A DNA stretch of 64,000 bases from Thinopyrum elongatum (Eukaryota; Streptophyta; Magnoliopsida; Poales; Poaceae), in the NCBI GenBank assembly GCA_011799875.1, contig CM022297.1:446511292-446575291 (forward strand), read 5' to 3'. The position numbers and the translations under genes were made by a program. Positions within the stretch are counted from its first letter, which is position 1. Every line of letters begins with the position of its first letter. Shown here piece by piece: positions 22,555 to 34,487 of this stretch. The notes below the pieces were generated by a model. The model saw nothing but the letters and a program-made list of their open reading frames with translations. It ran no database searches and was not told the origin of the DNA.

Positions 22555-24898
22555 GTTTGTGCACTTTTCCCCACAAGACTCGATCTCCTCCGTTGGATTT
22601 CTCGCACTACATGGTGTTTGAGAAACGGATGACTGAGACACAGTCTTTCAGAAACATTTACTCTTTACTCTGGGTAGACAGTTACACCTACTTTCCCCTA
22701 CATCTGCTAGCCTACCACTGAAAGAGGTCATGTAACATACTCAACTATGCTAGAGCCCATAATAGCTTGTGGCTGCACACGGAAGTTTCTAGCATGAATA
22801 ATCTTATGATCCCTTTGAGCCTGGGTGGCGAACCATAGGAGGATCACACGGTATATCCCCGGGATCTCCTAGGACAACACTGGTATATCCCCAGGTGCCC
22901 AAACAAGCAATCCACCCAGATGTGTATTAAAGTTGCCACCTTAAGTTGAACCATTAATTAAAAATCTCACATCTGTCATGGATACACTCAAACCCAATCC
23001 ACGTCTACGAGCATAGCATGGCAACATAAGCATAGCGTAGAAGTAACTCCCAAGGGTTTTATAATAAAAGGGCAATAGGTTCTACCTCATCATCTACTTC
23101 CCAATACCCACAAGTTAATCACATCCTAGTCATGTAGTGTTTGAGGATAAAACTAATGCATAAAAACTGGGTATAGAAGAGTATGATCAAAGTGTGAACT
23201 TGCCTTGTACTGTTGATGAAGATCCTTCGCACTCATAATTCCTGATAGTTCTACTCGTCACACTCCGTTCAATCTAACGTGAGCAAGCAATTGCATACAT
23301 AAGCACTCATGCAAAAGAATCGAAGAAAAGATCTCGAAAAACTTCAAAAACTAGCAATTAACTCTTGCAACAGAAAACAATTTCTAACAGTACCAAAATT
23401 GGGTGGATTTGGTCTTATCAGAAAGTTTAGGTCAAGAGCTTCAATTAGCAAAAAGAATCAATTAAATCGGAGTTACGAAACTCAAGTTATAGCCAAAACA
23501 AGTTTGAATATGAATCTGAACAAATTTCGAAATTTGAAAGTTGCAAAAAGTTTATTTGATAGATTCACTAGAAAGGTGGAATCAAGACAAAAATATTGGC
23601 GTTGGTTTCGTCTAATTTGGATGAACGAGTAAAAAGTTATGGCTATTTGAAAAATCAGGGCCAAGCTGTTTTACGGAAGAAAAAGAGTTATGACTAAAAG
23701 AATTCTAGTCCTAAAATGTAAATATAAGGACTAATTTATAAATCTAATTATTCTACCGTACTAGTCTAGAAATAATAAGCTACGGGAGTATATAAAAAAA
23801 TACGAAGAAAGATACCTTTATAAGGTAGAGAAAAGATGACTTCCGAGAGAGAAGACAACTTTCAGAAGTCCCGCCGGAGAGAAGAAAAATATTTTTATTT
23901 AGTGAATCTAGTCAAACCAAAATATATTGATTTAACCCGAATCGGATGATTTTTGGAGGCTCTACGGGTCTATATTTATAGGTGGAAAAGAGGTTTAGGG
24001 GTCAAAGGCTAGGCAATGTGGGACTAAACATAGACGAATAAATAAAACGAAGAAGAAAAACGCATGGGCCTAAAAAGCCTTTACCGGCCGGCCTGTCTAC
24101 AATGCTGCGCACATGGGCGACATTTAGTTCCAGGCGCACGCGCAGTTTTTTTTTTTTTAAAATAGAAACAGAAAGGAAAACTGAATAACGAAAATAAAAT
24201 AAAATTTTACATAGGCATATTATATATCAAAAATTTCAGAAAAAGATTTCCTAAAAGATGAACATATTTTCAGCGGCAAATAAATTTCACAAAAATTTAA
24301 ATAAAGCAAACAGTGCTACTGCTGCAATAAAACCTAATAAAAATCATTTTAAAAATACCAAAATGATTTCAAATTTATTTCTCTCCAATTTTATATTGAA
24401 GGGAATCATTTTACCCTAATTTCCATATATTTTATTTTTGGATAAAAACAATTTGAATAAAAACCAAATAACTCCAAATTGAAAATAATTTCAAAGGGAC
24501 TTTAAATTCGATTGTTTTAAACTTCCAACTCATATTTCATATAATTTGAAGAAGTCATTTTATCTCCTCTCATGAAAATCATTGAGTTGCATAAAGTTTT
24601 CGAATTTGGAATATTTCCAAATGGAATTCAAATCTTTTCAAAACCCTTTTTAAAATAGAAGAAGTCATGTTATCTTCACTCTAGGGTTTGTAATGAAATA
24701 AATTTGAATTCAAGGAGATCATAAATGCAAGGTGAAAGTTTTGGGAAAGTCATTTTATTCCCTCTCATTCAACTTTCAAAAAGTTTCCAAATTTCATTCA
24801 ATTTCACACAAGCAACCACACCACAATCAAACAATCAATCAAAACTATTTATTTAATATAACATTCCAAAATTTAGAATTTTGGGATGTTACAATGAT

Positions 24899-25151
24899 TG
24901 AGCATGATGAGCTAGGGATAACTTTCTTTAGTGTTGATATTTTGAAAGACATGGTTGCTTGTTGATATTCTTGAGTATTGAAATCTTCATGTAAAAACCA
25001 GAATATTGCTTTGAACCATATAAAAGTTCAAATGTCCATGCTACAAAAGAAAAGAATATGTGATGAACATGTTAGGCAGCATTCCACATCAAAAATTATG
25101 TTTTTAGCATTTACCTACTCGAGGACGAGTAGGAATTAAGCTTGGGGATGC
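24899..25151 (+). other. end of A interior with polypurine tract
   Basis: Resumes A after B. CTCGAGGACGAGTAGG at about 25117 and AATTAAGCTTGGGGATGC (25134-25151) directly before the LTR form the 3' interior end; the same text, inverted, adjoins the G LTR at 63919-63960. Confidence 0.8.
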
Positions 25152-26728
25152 TAATACGTCTCCAACGTATCTATAATTTTTTCTTGTTCAATGTTGTTAT
25201 ATTATCATTCTTGGATGTTTTATAATCATTTTATAGCAACTTTATATCATTCTTTGGGACTAACCTATTGACATAGTACCCAGTGTCAGTTGCTATTTTT
25301 TGCTTGTTTTTTACTTCGCAGAATATCAGTATCAAACGGAGTCCAAATGCAGCAAAACTTTTTGGAGATTTTTTCTGGACCAGAAAACACCTAGTGGGCC
25401 AAGAATGTACCAGAGGGGAGGCCCGTGGTGGGCACAACCCACCAGGGCGCGCCCAGGGGGGTTGTGCCCGCCACGGAGACCTCCCGCACCGCCTCTTCGC
25501 CCTATAAATTCCCAAATATTCCAGAAACCCTAGAGGAGTCGACGAAACACAATTCTAGCCGCAGCAAGTTCCAAAACCACGAGATACAATCTAGACACCA
25601 TCACGGGGAGGGGCGTTCATCATCCTCATTGGTGCCTCTTCGATGATGCGTGAGTAGTCCACCATAGACCTAAGGGTTCGTAGGCAGTAGCTAGATGGCT
25701 TCTTCTCTCTTTTTGATTCTCAATACAATGGTCTCTTGGAGATCTATTTGATGTAACTCTTTTTGCGGTGTGTTTGTTGGGATCCGATGAACTTTGAGTT
25801 TATGATCAGATCTATATCCATGAATATTATTTGAGTTTTCTTTGATCTCTTATATGCATGATTATTTATAGCCTCGTATTTCTTCTTCGAATCTTTGGTT
25901 TAGTTAGGCCAACTACATCAATTTTTTTTGCCATGGGAAGAGGTGCTTTGTGATGGGTTCGATATTGCGGTGTTCTTTCCCAGTGGCAGAAGGGGCAGCA
26001 AGACACGCATGTAACGTTGCTATTAAGGATAACAAGATGGGGGCTATTCCTACATGAATAGATCTCGTCAACATCATGTCATCGTTCTTATTGCATTACT
26101 ACGTTTCTCCATGAACATAATACACTAGATGCATGCTGGATAGCGGTCGATGTGTGGAGTAATAGTAGTAGATGCACGCAGGAGTCAGTCTACTAATCTT
26201 GGACGTGATGCCTATATATTGATCATTGCCTTGGATATCGTCATAATTATTCGATCTTCTATCAATTGCCCAACAGTAATTTGTTTACCCACCATGTGCT
26301 ATTTCTCGAGAGAAGCCACTAGTGAAATCTACGGCCCCCGGGTCTATTCTTTATCATTTTGCTTTGAGATCTATTTTTATTCGCTTTTATTTTCAGATCT
26401 ATTATTCCAAAAACCCAACCTTGCTGCACTTTTTTATTACTTATTTAATTTTGTGTTTTATCAAGAGTTATTTATCTAATCTATCACAAATATTTTCCCG
26501 TCAACTTGCCAATTTCTGGCTTCGTTACCTAGGAGGGATTGACACCCCTCTTACGCGTTGGGTTGCAAGTATTTGTTCTTTGTGTGCAGGTACCGTTTAT
26601 ATAGTGCTGCTTGGTGCTCCTACTGGATTAATACCATGGTTTCATAACTGAGGGAAATACCTACCGTAGCTGTACTGCATCATCCCTTCCTCTTTGGGAA
26701 AATACCGACGCAGTTTCAAGCGACATCA
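25152..26728 (+). repeat. 3' LTR of element A (1577 bp)
   Basis: Starts TAATACGTCTCC, so the terminal TG has become TA; ends CGACATCA followed by the AGACC duplication. TATA box at 25503-25510. Confidence 0.95.
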
Positions 26729-26733
26729 AGACC

Positions 26734-26974
26734 CTTTTTGAATACTGCAGGGGCTGTTATCGATTGCAACAAAAGCAAGGTCACTTTTCATATCAATGGT
26801 AATGAGCATACAGTGCACTTTCTGAAGAAACAATTTCAAGTGAATGATATTAATGTTATTGAAAAGGCTCCGACAATTACTATTGGAAGCTTCCAACTTC
26901 CCCTTCCTATTGCCAAAAAGAAATATGAAATACTTATTGTTGGGGATATGCATATTCCCGTTGAGGTAACTTAG
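26734..26974 (+). pseudogene. pro: gag-protease of element E, second part
   Basis: Continues the frame cut at 10599. Placing the two ends together with one AGACC copy gives an unbroken reading frame across the junction, with the family motif FLNTAGAVIDCNKSKVTF next. It runs through the C-terminal protease region (LPLPIAKKKYEILIVGD) and stops at TAG 26972-26974. The RT that should follow is absent. This confirms both that A inserted into coding sequence and that E ends its gag-pro here. Confidence 0.88.
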
Positions 26975-27761
26975 TGTTTTATGAAAGTTCTTTCGGTTCA
27001 TGCTAATCGAAAGTGGTTGTTAATAAGACTTGATCAGCCTTATTAATGGATTGTTTTCGAGAGGCATGTGGTCGATGAATTTAGTAAGCACAAGCTTTTG
27101 TCCCTACTTTTTGTTTTCTGTTATTTTTAGTTAAATACAATAAAATGCCATGAATATCTTGTTTTCTGAATTATCTGTGCAATAAAAAAGTTCCCAGACA
27201 TGAAATACTCAGAATGACCTAAAATTTTAACACGATTTTTTCTGAAAATTTGAGAATTTTTGGTACTAAAAACACCACAGGGGGTGCCCCAGGTGCCCAC
27301 TAGGCACCGGGGCACGCCACACCCACCTAGTGCGCCCTGGTGGGTAGTGGGCCCCACAAGGCTCCGCTCACTTATCCCTTTAGCTCACTTCATTACCTAC
27401 CTCCAAAAAAATCCCTCTAGCTCTCTCTCTCTCTCTCTCATGTTCTTGCTCTCAAACCTGCGAATTTCGATCTCTTTGCTCGGAGCTTCGTTTCCGAAAC
27501 TGTTTTGGGGTATTGCTACTTGGTATGTGACTCCTCCATTGCTCCAATTAGTTTTTGCCTTTGTGGTTTATATTTTGAGTATTTAGCTACTCTTGGTGCT
27601 GCTGAAAATGAGCTTGCATGTTGAATTCTTTGAGTTCCAAGTAGTTTGAGTGCTTGATATAGCCTCTAGACATCCATATGAGTAGTTGCTATCAATCTTG
27701 TGAAGTTTTATTGATATCATTTTTGTGGTCCAAAAATTTTCAGAAATTTATTCATAGGAAG
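26975..27761 (+). other. non-coding spacer of E between protease and ORF2
   Basis: Contains the conserved text TTCATGCTAATCG and GACTTGATCAGCCTTATTAA, an AT-rich stretch, a GC-rich stretch near 27280-27360, a CT microsatellite (27419-27440) and GGTATGTGACTCCTCCATTG. It looks like a leader for the ORF that follows; no TATA box is obvious. Confidence 0.55.
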
Positions 27762-28781
27762 ATGGATTTCTTCCGAAGGAGTTCCTCTAAAAGAAATGCC
27801 AAGGGAGTCACCGGTGAATCATCAGATGGTGACATCAATAGTCTGCGTTGGGCGGAGGTCCGGCCGTGCGAATGGCCGCACATTGCCTTCATGGATGAAG
27901 CCGGATTCCACCAAAAATTCGCGCAATTCATTGCAAATGTTGGACTTACCAACTTCCTCCCAGATGAGTGTGACCAACACAACATCCTTACGAATTCCTT
28001 TGTGCAAAATTTGTATATCCTAAATAAGCTTGAACCTCCTGCGGTGCGGTTTAATTTATACTCTGAAACCCGTCAGATACCGCTCACTGAATTTTGTGAG
28101 ATATGTTTAATTCCCTCTGATGGGGAATTAAGAGAGCCTAGACCGGTAGAGTTTGAGGGTTTCCTCCATACTTTAACTATGGGAGAGGAAAGGGGCATGT
28201 CGAAAGCCACGGCCACTAGTTTGCAATTTCCTACTGTGCATTACTTTGCTCTTTTCATAACAAAATGCTTGACTGCTAGAGAGAAGGGCAGCATACTCAA
28301 TGCCCCTAACCTTGCCATTTTATGTTGTGCACTTCATAATGACCACACCTATAACCTAGGGGCTATTATTGCACGTCGTCTGCACACTAATAGGGCTAAG
28401 GGTAAAATTCATGGTGGTATTTCTGCCACTCGCCTAGCGAGATGTTTTAATATTGAGATACGCCGGAATGATTTCTTGCTATCCAGAGTTTATTTAGTTC
28501 ACCAGGCGATGGAGGACCATCACTTTATTAATGCCCCTGAGCCTTTGCACCATATTCGCTATAACTTGGTATTCAGTGAGAATACATGTGATGTTATTCC
28601 GTTGCCTGCACCTGCTTTGTTTGATTCTTATGCCAGGAACGGATATACCATCCTACCAGAGGACATTATCGCCTACCGGAACATACACGCAGCGGCAGAG
28701 GAGGTGCCCCAGGAGTGGGACGCTCAGGTGCCGCCGCCTCAGCACTTTCACATGGGACCAGACGGCTACTACGGATGGTGA
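27762..28781 (+). CDS. ORF2 of element E, Athila-type protein of unknown function
   Basis: 339 codons, uninterrupted, ending TGA at 28779-28781. The frame is open to 27678, but MDFFRRSSSKRNAKG at 27762 is the likely start: a basic Ser/Arg-rich N-terminus of this kind is what I remember for the related Triticeae ORF. Further blocks: FLPDECDQHNILTNSFVQN, FCEICLIPSDGELREPRP, GEERGMSKATATSLQFP, FALFITKCLTAREKG, KIHGGISATRLARCF, and a Pro-rich tail ending GPDGYYGW. No zinc knuckle, protease or envelope-like membrane segment is visible. In autonomous Athila relatives a similar protein occurs; its role is not known to me. It is the only intact element gene in the window. Confidence 0.75.
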   Translation: MDFFRRSSSKRNAKGVTGESSDGDINSLRWAEVRPCEWPHIAFMDEAGFHQKFAQFIANVGLTNFLPDECDQHNILTNSFVQNLYILNKLEPPAVRFNLYSETRQIPLTEFCEICLIPSDGELREPRPVEFEGFLHTLTMGEERGMSKATATSLQFPTVHYFALFITKCLTAREKGSILNAPNLAILCCALHNDHTYNLGAIIARRLHTNRAKGKIHGGISATRLARCFNIEIRRNDFLLSRVYLVHQAMEDHHFINAPEPLHHIRYNLVFSENTCDVIPLPAPALFDSYARNGYTILPEDIIAYRNIHAAAEEVPQEWDAQVPPPQHFHMGPDGYYGW

Positions 28782-28839
28782 TTACCAAGCTAGGCGAAAG
28801 CCTAAGCTTGGGGGAGTATGTATTTCTCACCGACATTAC
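28782..28839 (+). other. E 3' region before solo LTR C
   Basis: Holds CTAAGCTTGGGGGAGTATG, a purine-tract-like text directly after ORF2, then the ATTAC copy (28835-28839) duplicated by C. Confidence 0.6.
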
Positions 28840-29165
28840 TGTAACGACCGAACCTGATAAGATTCGAGTCTCTGTGCTCACTGTGCTAGTCCCTGGATCA
28901 ATAGTTAGCACACATAGTACAAGATGTAATATCAAAAATAAACCACATGTCATAATATTACATTGTAGATCCAGAATTTAATATAATACATACCTGCGTA
29001 GATCAAGGCTAGCATACAAACAAAATTCAGCGAAAAACCAAATAAAATCTTCATGAAATCCATCAACATCACAGGCAAATGTCGAGTATAGACATCGTAA
29101 CCCTACATCGTATTACTCCCTCGTCGTATAAAATCTGCAGCATGATAAGTTGCATCCACAAGGGT

Positions 29166-29184
29166 CAGTACATTGAATGTACTG
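29166..29184 (-). repeat. LTR palindrome P3, C
   Basis: CAGTACATT, G, AATGTACTG: perfect 9-bp arms, at the position of the CAGCATAT palindrome of B. Confidence 0.7.
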
Positions 29185-29484
29185 GCAAGTTACACAGGAA
29201 TTATATAACAGACCTACATCTACATGCAAGGTATATCAAGAGGATAATGTAGCGGTTGTTTTGCAGAAAAGCTAATTTTTCCCTGATAGCTACATAATAT
29301 AATAGTCAAATTTTAATTTTGTCTTGCTATAGTTAAATACATATGGTTGAATTGGGCGGTCCAATTCCAACCTATCCCCATTATTAAGTTTCCCACTCAA
29401 TTTTTATTAAGGTATCATCTGTCAAGATCATCCAACAACTGTAATGGTCTAGCTGCTCAAATTTGTCCATAACCGGGGACACGG

Positions 29485-29516
29485 CTAATCATGATTAGTT
29501 TATACACTCTGCAGAG
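29485..29516 (-). repeat. LTR palindrome pair P1-P2, C
   Basis: CTAATCATGATTAG (29485-29498) and CTCTGCAGAG (29507-29516), 8 bp apart as in B. Confidence 0.75.
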
Positions 29517-30889
29517 GTTTGTACACTTTACCCACTGGACCCAACCCGAAGATTGAGACATAGTCTTTCAGAAGCAGTCGCCTAGTCCCACAGGAGGCCC
29601 ATCCCAACTATCATAACTACATTTGCTGGCACATCCGGGTAAGGTTTCCGCAACTGATCAACTAAGCCAGAGCCCATATAGCCAGTGCCTGCACATGGAA
29701 GCTACTAGTCACTAAGTCTGTCTGATCTTTTTGAGCCTGGACGACACCCACTTACATTCAGAGGGTATAAACCATGATGTTCTTGAAACCACCCAGCAAT
29801 ACTGTTCGGGCGCACTTAGCCATGGTCCATGTCCTTAGAAAAGGAACAAGAAACCATGATGCAACCCTGTCCGTCCAGAGGTGAATTATATATTATGTTT
29901 TTACTCAAGTTACATTATATATAGTCCTCACATAATCTCGATGCATACACAAACCAATCCCCGTCTACATAGCATAGCAAGAATACACTACCACGATCTG
30001 CAATAAGGCCATACTAAGCTGAATCTCAAAAGCAATATCATACTACCATAATATTCCTTCACATGCATAATATGGTATTGTGATATAGAACTACATGCAT
30101 AGAAAAATAATAGGATAAAGGATGATCAAGATGTAACTTGCCTGGTACGTTTGATGAAGATCATCGCACTCATAATTCCTGATAAATCTACTCGTCACGC
30201 TCCGAGCAAATCTATCGCAAAGGAAAGAATCCAAATAAACAACTATGCCATATAGAAGAATCAAAAGAACAACAAAACAAATATGGCAGGTTATACAGCA
30301 ACAACAAAATAAATAGGTTTAATATATAACATAGGGTCTATGGTGCTATAATGTGACAATGTGAAAGAATGAACTCGAAAGAGTTAATGAACAACAGAAT
30401 ATTTCTTTATAAGGTTATATTTGACATAGTATGGAATGGGGTCAAAAGTATAAGGAGAAACACACGTGGTGTTTAACGGATCACATATGACATAAGGGTT
30501 CATTTGCAAAAAGAATGAATCGAATAAGAGCAATACAATTCAAGTTATAGTGAAATGAAGTGCGGATTGAATTTGAATTCAAAATAGTTCAAGAATTATT
30601 TGAATATAGAGTACACAGGATGTGATCAGCAAGTATTCGGTACAAGTGTTTCACGGGCAAAAGAATCAATCGAATTGGATATACGGTTTGTAAGATATGG
30701 TCAAACGAAGTTTCAAATTCAAATTCAAATTGCTCAAATTTGAAAAGTTTGGAAGTAAAAGAAAATATGATTCTACTGGATAGAGGAGATCAATATAAAC
30801 ATGTAGGAAAAAGAATTCACTCGATTTGGTTTTACAAATCTCGAGTTATAGCTAAACGAAAATTGATATGTATGTGTCGAAAACTCTAC

Positions 30890-31800
30890 CGTGGCGGCGT
30901 TTTTTCACAGAGGCCGAAAATACTGCCATGGCAGCCCTTCGGAGCTGCTGTGCGGCGAGCTGAGGTTGTGCCACGTGTCAACACAGGATTTGACAATACC
31001 TGTTCGCAGAACAAAACCCAGGCCATCGGATTTAAGTGGTGTTGGACGACTGAGATGATTCCACGTCATAGGTTGTTGGGCAGAGGGGATTTTCCTCACC
31101 ATGGGTCCCCTGGAGCTGAACGACGGCGGAGGATGACCTCGGGAACGAGCGGTGCGGTGGTTCTGGTTGCCCTCGGAGAAGTACGGGTATACGGAGGGGT
31201 GCAAATTGACGATGGAAGCTCGGGTGCGTCCTGCAGCGACGGCGGGAGCGGATGAACAGGGGCCAGCGATTGGCACCTGTGACCTTCGGGACTTCGTCCA
31301 GGAGCTCGGTTTGGCGCTCCCAGGAGAAAACAAAAGGGTCAAGGAGTGGCGCAACAATGCGTGTATGAAAAATCAGAGTTCAGACAGTCGAGGGGATCAC
31401 CGGAGATGGCCGATTCGTTCGTCGGAGTTTGGCTGTGCGGCAGATCTTCTCGAGGTCGGCGAGCACGAAATTGGGGTGGATCTCCAGCGGCAATTGTGGG
31501 AATCGGACGAGCGGTTTGAGGGGGTCCCTCGGTGGCTTCAGATTGGGGCGGGGTCTAGGGATCCAATGAACCGAGCGACGTTCGTCTCGGCCTCGGCGGC
31601 TCTGTCGTGATACAGAGAAAGACCGATCCGGGGAGGAAGAAAGACTGCGGGCTCCAGCTGTCGGTGGAATAGAGAAAAAACAAAGAGAGGTGGAGTGGGC
31701 TGCTCGCTGCGGAAATGGGCCACCGGCCTGTAGCTGCTTAGCGCGCACGGCGAGCAATAGGCAGCGCTGGTGGGGTATTGGGCCTCGGTCATGTGAACAG
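30890..31800 (-). other. GC-rich segment inside solo LTR C
   Basis: About 900 bp of GC-rich sequence between AT-rich flanks. Minus-strand frames of 150, 125 and 109 codons are Pro/Ser/Arg-rich, overlap each other and lack a domain. It occupies the place of the 100-bp GC-rich patch in the B LTR. It may be a transcribed leader region or acquired sequence; I see no gene. Confidence 0.5.
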
Positions 31801-32435
31801 TAAAACCCGTTTTAGAAATTATACCGCTACATGAAATACATTTGGCTAAAAAAAATAGAAAATGCATTTATAAAAAAATACCAGACAGGCACAGTAAAAC
31901 ATTGTTACCAATACAGATTTTAGTGAACATTTTTCCAGTCCAAAAATATTTATATAAAAATACATATAATATTTCCGTAAACTTTACTTTGACACTTATA
32001 AAATGTCCCATTAAATATTTGAGCTCCAGAGAGAAATTCAAATAACATTTAAAACATATCCAACTAATTAATAGTGAAGGAGTCATATTACCTTCTCTCT
32101 TTTGTTTTTTTCTTGAGTTAGAATTGTTTAAATATTAAAAATCCAAATGAGAGAATATTCAGTTATTCAACAATATTATTCTTTGAGGAAGTCATGTCAT
32201 CCTCTCTCATATTTGAATTGGAACTATCATGAATATTCTCAAACCCAAAATAAGAACCAAATAAATAATTGGGAAAGTCCTTTTATTCCCTCGCGTTTAT
32301 TATTCATTTAAATATTCCAAAAGTTTCAAGTCCTAACCAAATTTAACTAACAACAAGCAACACAAGCAAGTTTTAATCAATCCTATTTAATTAATTAACA
32401 TTCCAAAATTCAAATTTTTGGGATGTTACAATTAC

Positions 32436-34470
32436 ATTCATGCTCACACATTTCATTCCAGTTGTCGGTGTTCACACTTTTCATTGTATAATCCATGTTA
32501 GTTTTATTTTTCTCGTGTTTTGAAAAACTTTAAGAAAATCCAAAAATATTTCTCGCTTCTTTTCGGTTTTTCTTTCTAGTTTAATTTAGTTGCAGTATTA
32601 AAAGAAACCCAAAAAGATTTCGTGTTCTTCTTTTACTTGTTGCGAGCTTTCCCGTGTAAATAGTTTTTCTCGTTTTTTTTTCTGTTTTCCCTTCATTAAA
32701 TTGCTTCCTTCAAGAAAAACTAAAAACTCAAAAAATATTTCAGTGTGTTTATCTGATATTCTTTTATTTTGTTGAGTCGTACTAGGGAGAAGACTACGAT
32801 GAAAGCATTGAGTGGCTCTCATTTGCATTATTGTTGATCTAACAAAGAGCCTATACTATTTAGTCTTCTACTTTGAATAAAATGTTTGCAGTTTCCAACT
32901 TAGTCCATGGCACTCTTGCACTATTTTCATTTTCATATCATTCGGTCGTGCAAGTGAAAGGCAATAATGACGATATATGATGAAGTGACTGAGACAAGGA
33001 AAGGCGGGTATGAACTCAACTTGTTTTCGTTTTTGTAAATATGTTAAACTCAGTATGTATGATTCAGCATATTATGATTAAACATGTTTATGATGACAAT
33101 TAAAGATTATAGTTGCGCATGCCATGCTTAAGTAGCTAAGAGTGGATAATGATTTATTTTAGATGTCAACATGCATTAAAACATTTGTGATGTAGTATGA
33201 TGATATGGTATCCTTCTCTGAATGTTTCAAGTGGCTTGACTTGGCACATGTTCATACATGTAGTTGATTCTAAACCAACGTAGCCTCCACGATATTTTTG
33301 TTCATGGTGTTTATATCCTACTCATGCTAGTATTCAATGTCAATTATTCACAATGCATGTTCATGACCGTTTTCGATCTCTAGTTGGTCGTTTCTCAACC
33401 TTTTGCTAGTCTTTGCTTGTACTAAGCGGGAATACTGCTTGTGCATCCAAAACCTTAAACCAAAGTTATTCCAGATGAGTCCACTTTATCTACCTATATG
33501 CAGTATTACCCTGCCATTCCAAGTAAACTTGCATGTGCCACCTCTAAAAATTCAAATGAACATATGTTTTGTGTGCCCGTACCACTCATGGAGAGATAGG
33601 GGGTGGTCAGCAACTTCCATGCTAAGCAGACTATTCTAATGATGAGTGTTTATTCACTCATCCTTGCATGAGAGGGGATGGTAATCGGGATGCCCAGTCC
33701 CATAATAAAAAATCACAAATAATTAAACAAAACTCCCCCGGACTGTTGTTGGTATGGAGGGCACCCAAGGATTCGGCTAGCCATGGCTTGTGTTTGTTGG
33801 TGGAGGGGGAGTAAACTTTACTTTTACTGCTTGGGAACCGCCGCTAATTTGTTTAGCATGGAAGATATTGAAAACTCTTGGTCGTAATGTTGACAGGAAA
33901 GGAATACCTCCCAAAATTATATTTATCTCTTATTTAAGCTTTGAGCTCTGGCACCTCTGCAAATCCATGCTTCCCTCTGCGAAGGGCCTACCTATTTACT
34001 TTTATGTTATTTTACTTTTATTGTTGAGTCATCACCTTCTCAAATAAGCACCAGTCCTGAGAGTACTATTGTCATCCTCATGCGTTGTGTATCGTTAATG
34101 TTGTGTGCATCATGAATGGATCTCTTCTACCATGAATTACAATGTTTAGTCACTGCTTGAACTTTAGAGGTGCTCTACATGCGGTCTCAGAAAGGGCTAG
34201 CGCGATACCATTATTGTCATATTATATCATTATTGTTTTGACAAAGTGTTGACCTTTGAAATATTTTATTATTGCTCACTAGCTGATTATGCCATTGATA
34301 TGAGTGAATATAATTTCTAATAGTTATCGTTTGCATGGTTAGTCATGATCTTTGCTGAAAACCTGGGTATTATTTAAGCATATATATAAACACAAGAACA
34401 AAAGAGTTCATAAAAGTTTTTCTTTATCACTTTCAGTTTGTCAACTGAATTGCTTGAGGACAAGCAATGG
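32436..34470 (+). other. 3' non-coding region of E
   Basis: AT-rich, no gene. The part 33370-34080 is homologous to 14530-15260 of A, including GCTTTGAGCTCTGGCACCTC and TTCCCTCTGCGAAGGGCCTA. Frames of 78 and 85 codons are not shared with A. Confidence 0.6.
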
Positions 34471-34487
34471 GTTAAGCTTGGGGGAGT
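34471..34487 (+). other. polypurine tract of E
   Basis: TTAAGCTTGGGGGAGT abuts the TGATACG start of the 3' LTR. Confidence 0.75.

Larger units (their letters stand above)
15322..24893 (-). mobile_element. Element B: non-autonomous gypsy element encoding gag only
   Basis: Perfect duplication ATGAT (15317-15321 and 24894-24898). LTRs 15322-18314 (3', reading on the minus strand) and 21895-24893 (5'), 2993 and 2999 bp. On the minus strand the LTR reads TGTAACATCCC...GTCGCTACA. An initiator-Met primer site adjoins the 5' LTR and a chromovirus-like purine tract adjoins the 3' LTR. The 3.6-kb interior has only gag with several zinc knuckles. LTRs are very similar apart from the short GC-rich region near 17465-17600 against 24000-24170, so insertion is recent relative to A. 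Confidence 0.93.
21895..24893 (-). repeat. 5' LTR of element B (2999 bp)
   Basis: Ends TGTAGCGACC and GGGATGTTACA as in the 3' copy. Main difference from its partner is a rearranged GC-rich segment near 24000-24170. TATA box at 23973-23980 on the minus strand. Confidence 0.95.
10600..26728 (+). mobile_element. Element A: non-autonomous Athila/Sabrina-like element
   Basis: Bounded by the perfect 5-bp duplication AGACC (10595-10599 and 26729-26733). LTRs are 10600-12174 and 25152-26728 (1575 and 1577 bp). A primer-binding site lies at 12186 and a purine tract precedes the 3' LTR. The interior without B is only about 3.4 kb and encodes one short unknown protein, with no protease, RT or integrase. 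Element B is inserted in its 3' region. Element G at the right end of the window belongs to the same family (same LTR, same purine-tract context). Confidence 0.93.
28840..32430 (-). mobile_element. Solo LTR C (3591 bp), chromovirus-like
   Basis: Minus strand TGTAACATCCC...GGTCGTTACA, flanked by a perfect ATTAC duplication (28835-28839, 32431-32435). No interior and no second LTR are present, so it is a solo LTR left by recombination between the two LTRs of a full element. It is related to the B LTR (shared CCATAACCGGGGACACGG block and palindromes) but longer, chiefly because of a GC-rich part at 30890-31800. Confidence 0.93.

Noticed and set aside
30740..31867. Several 100-170-codon frames in solo LTR C
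   Set aside because: They overlap on both strands in a GC-rich segment, with no recognisable protein family.
33403..33639. 78-codon frame in the 3' region of E
   Set aside because: The homologous region of A is read in another frame with different text, so no shared protein is supported.
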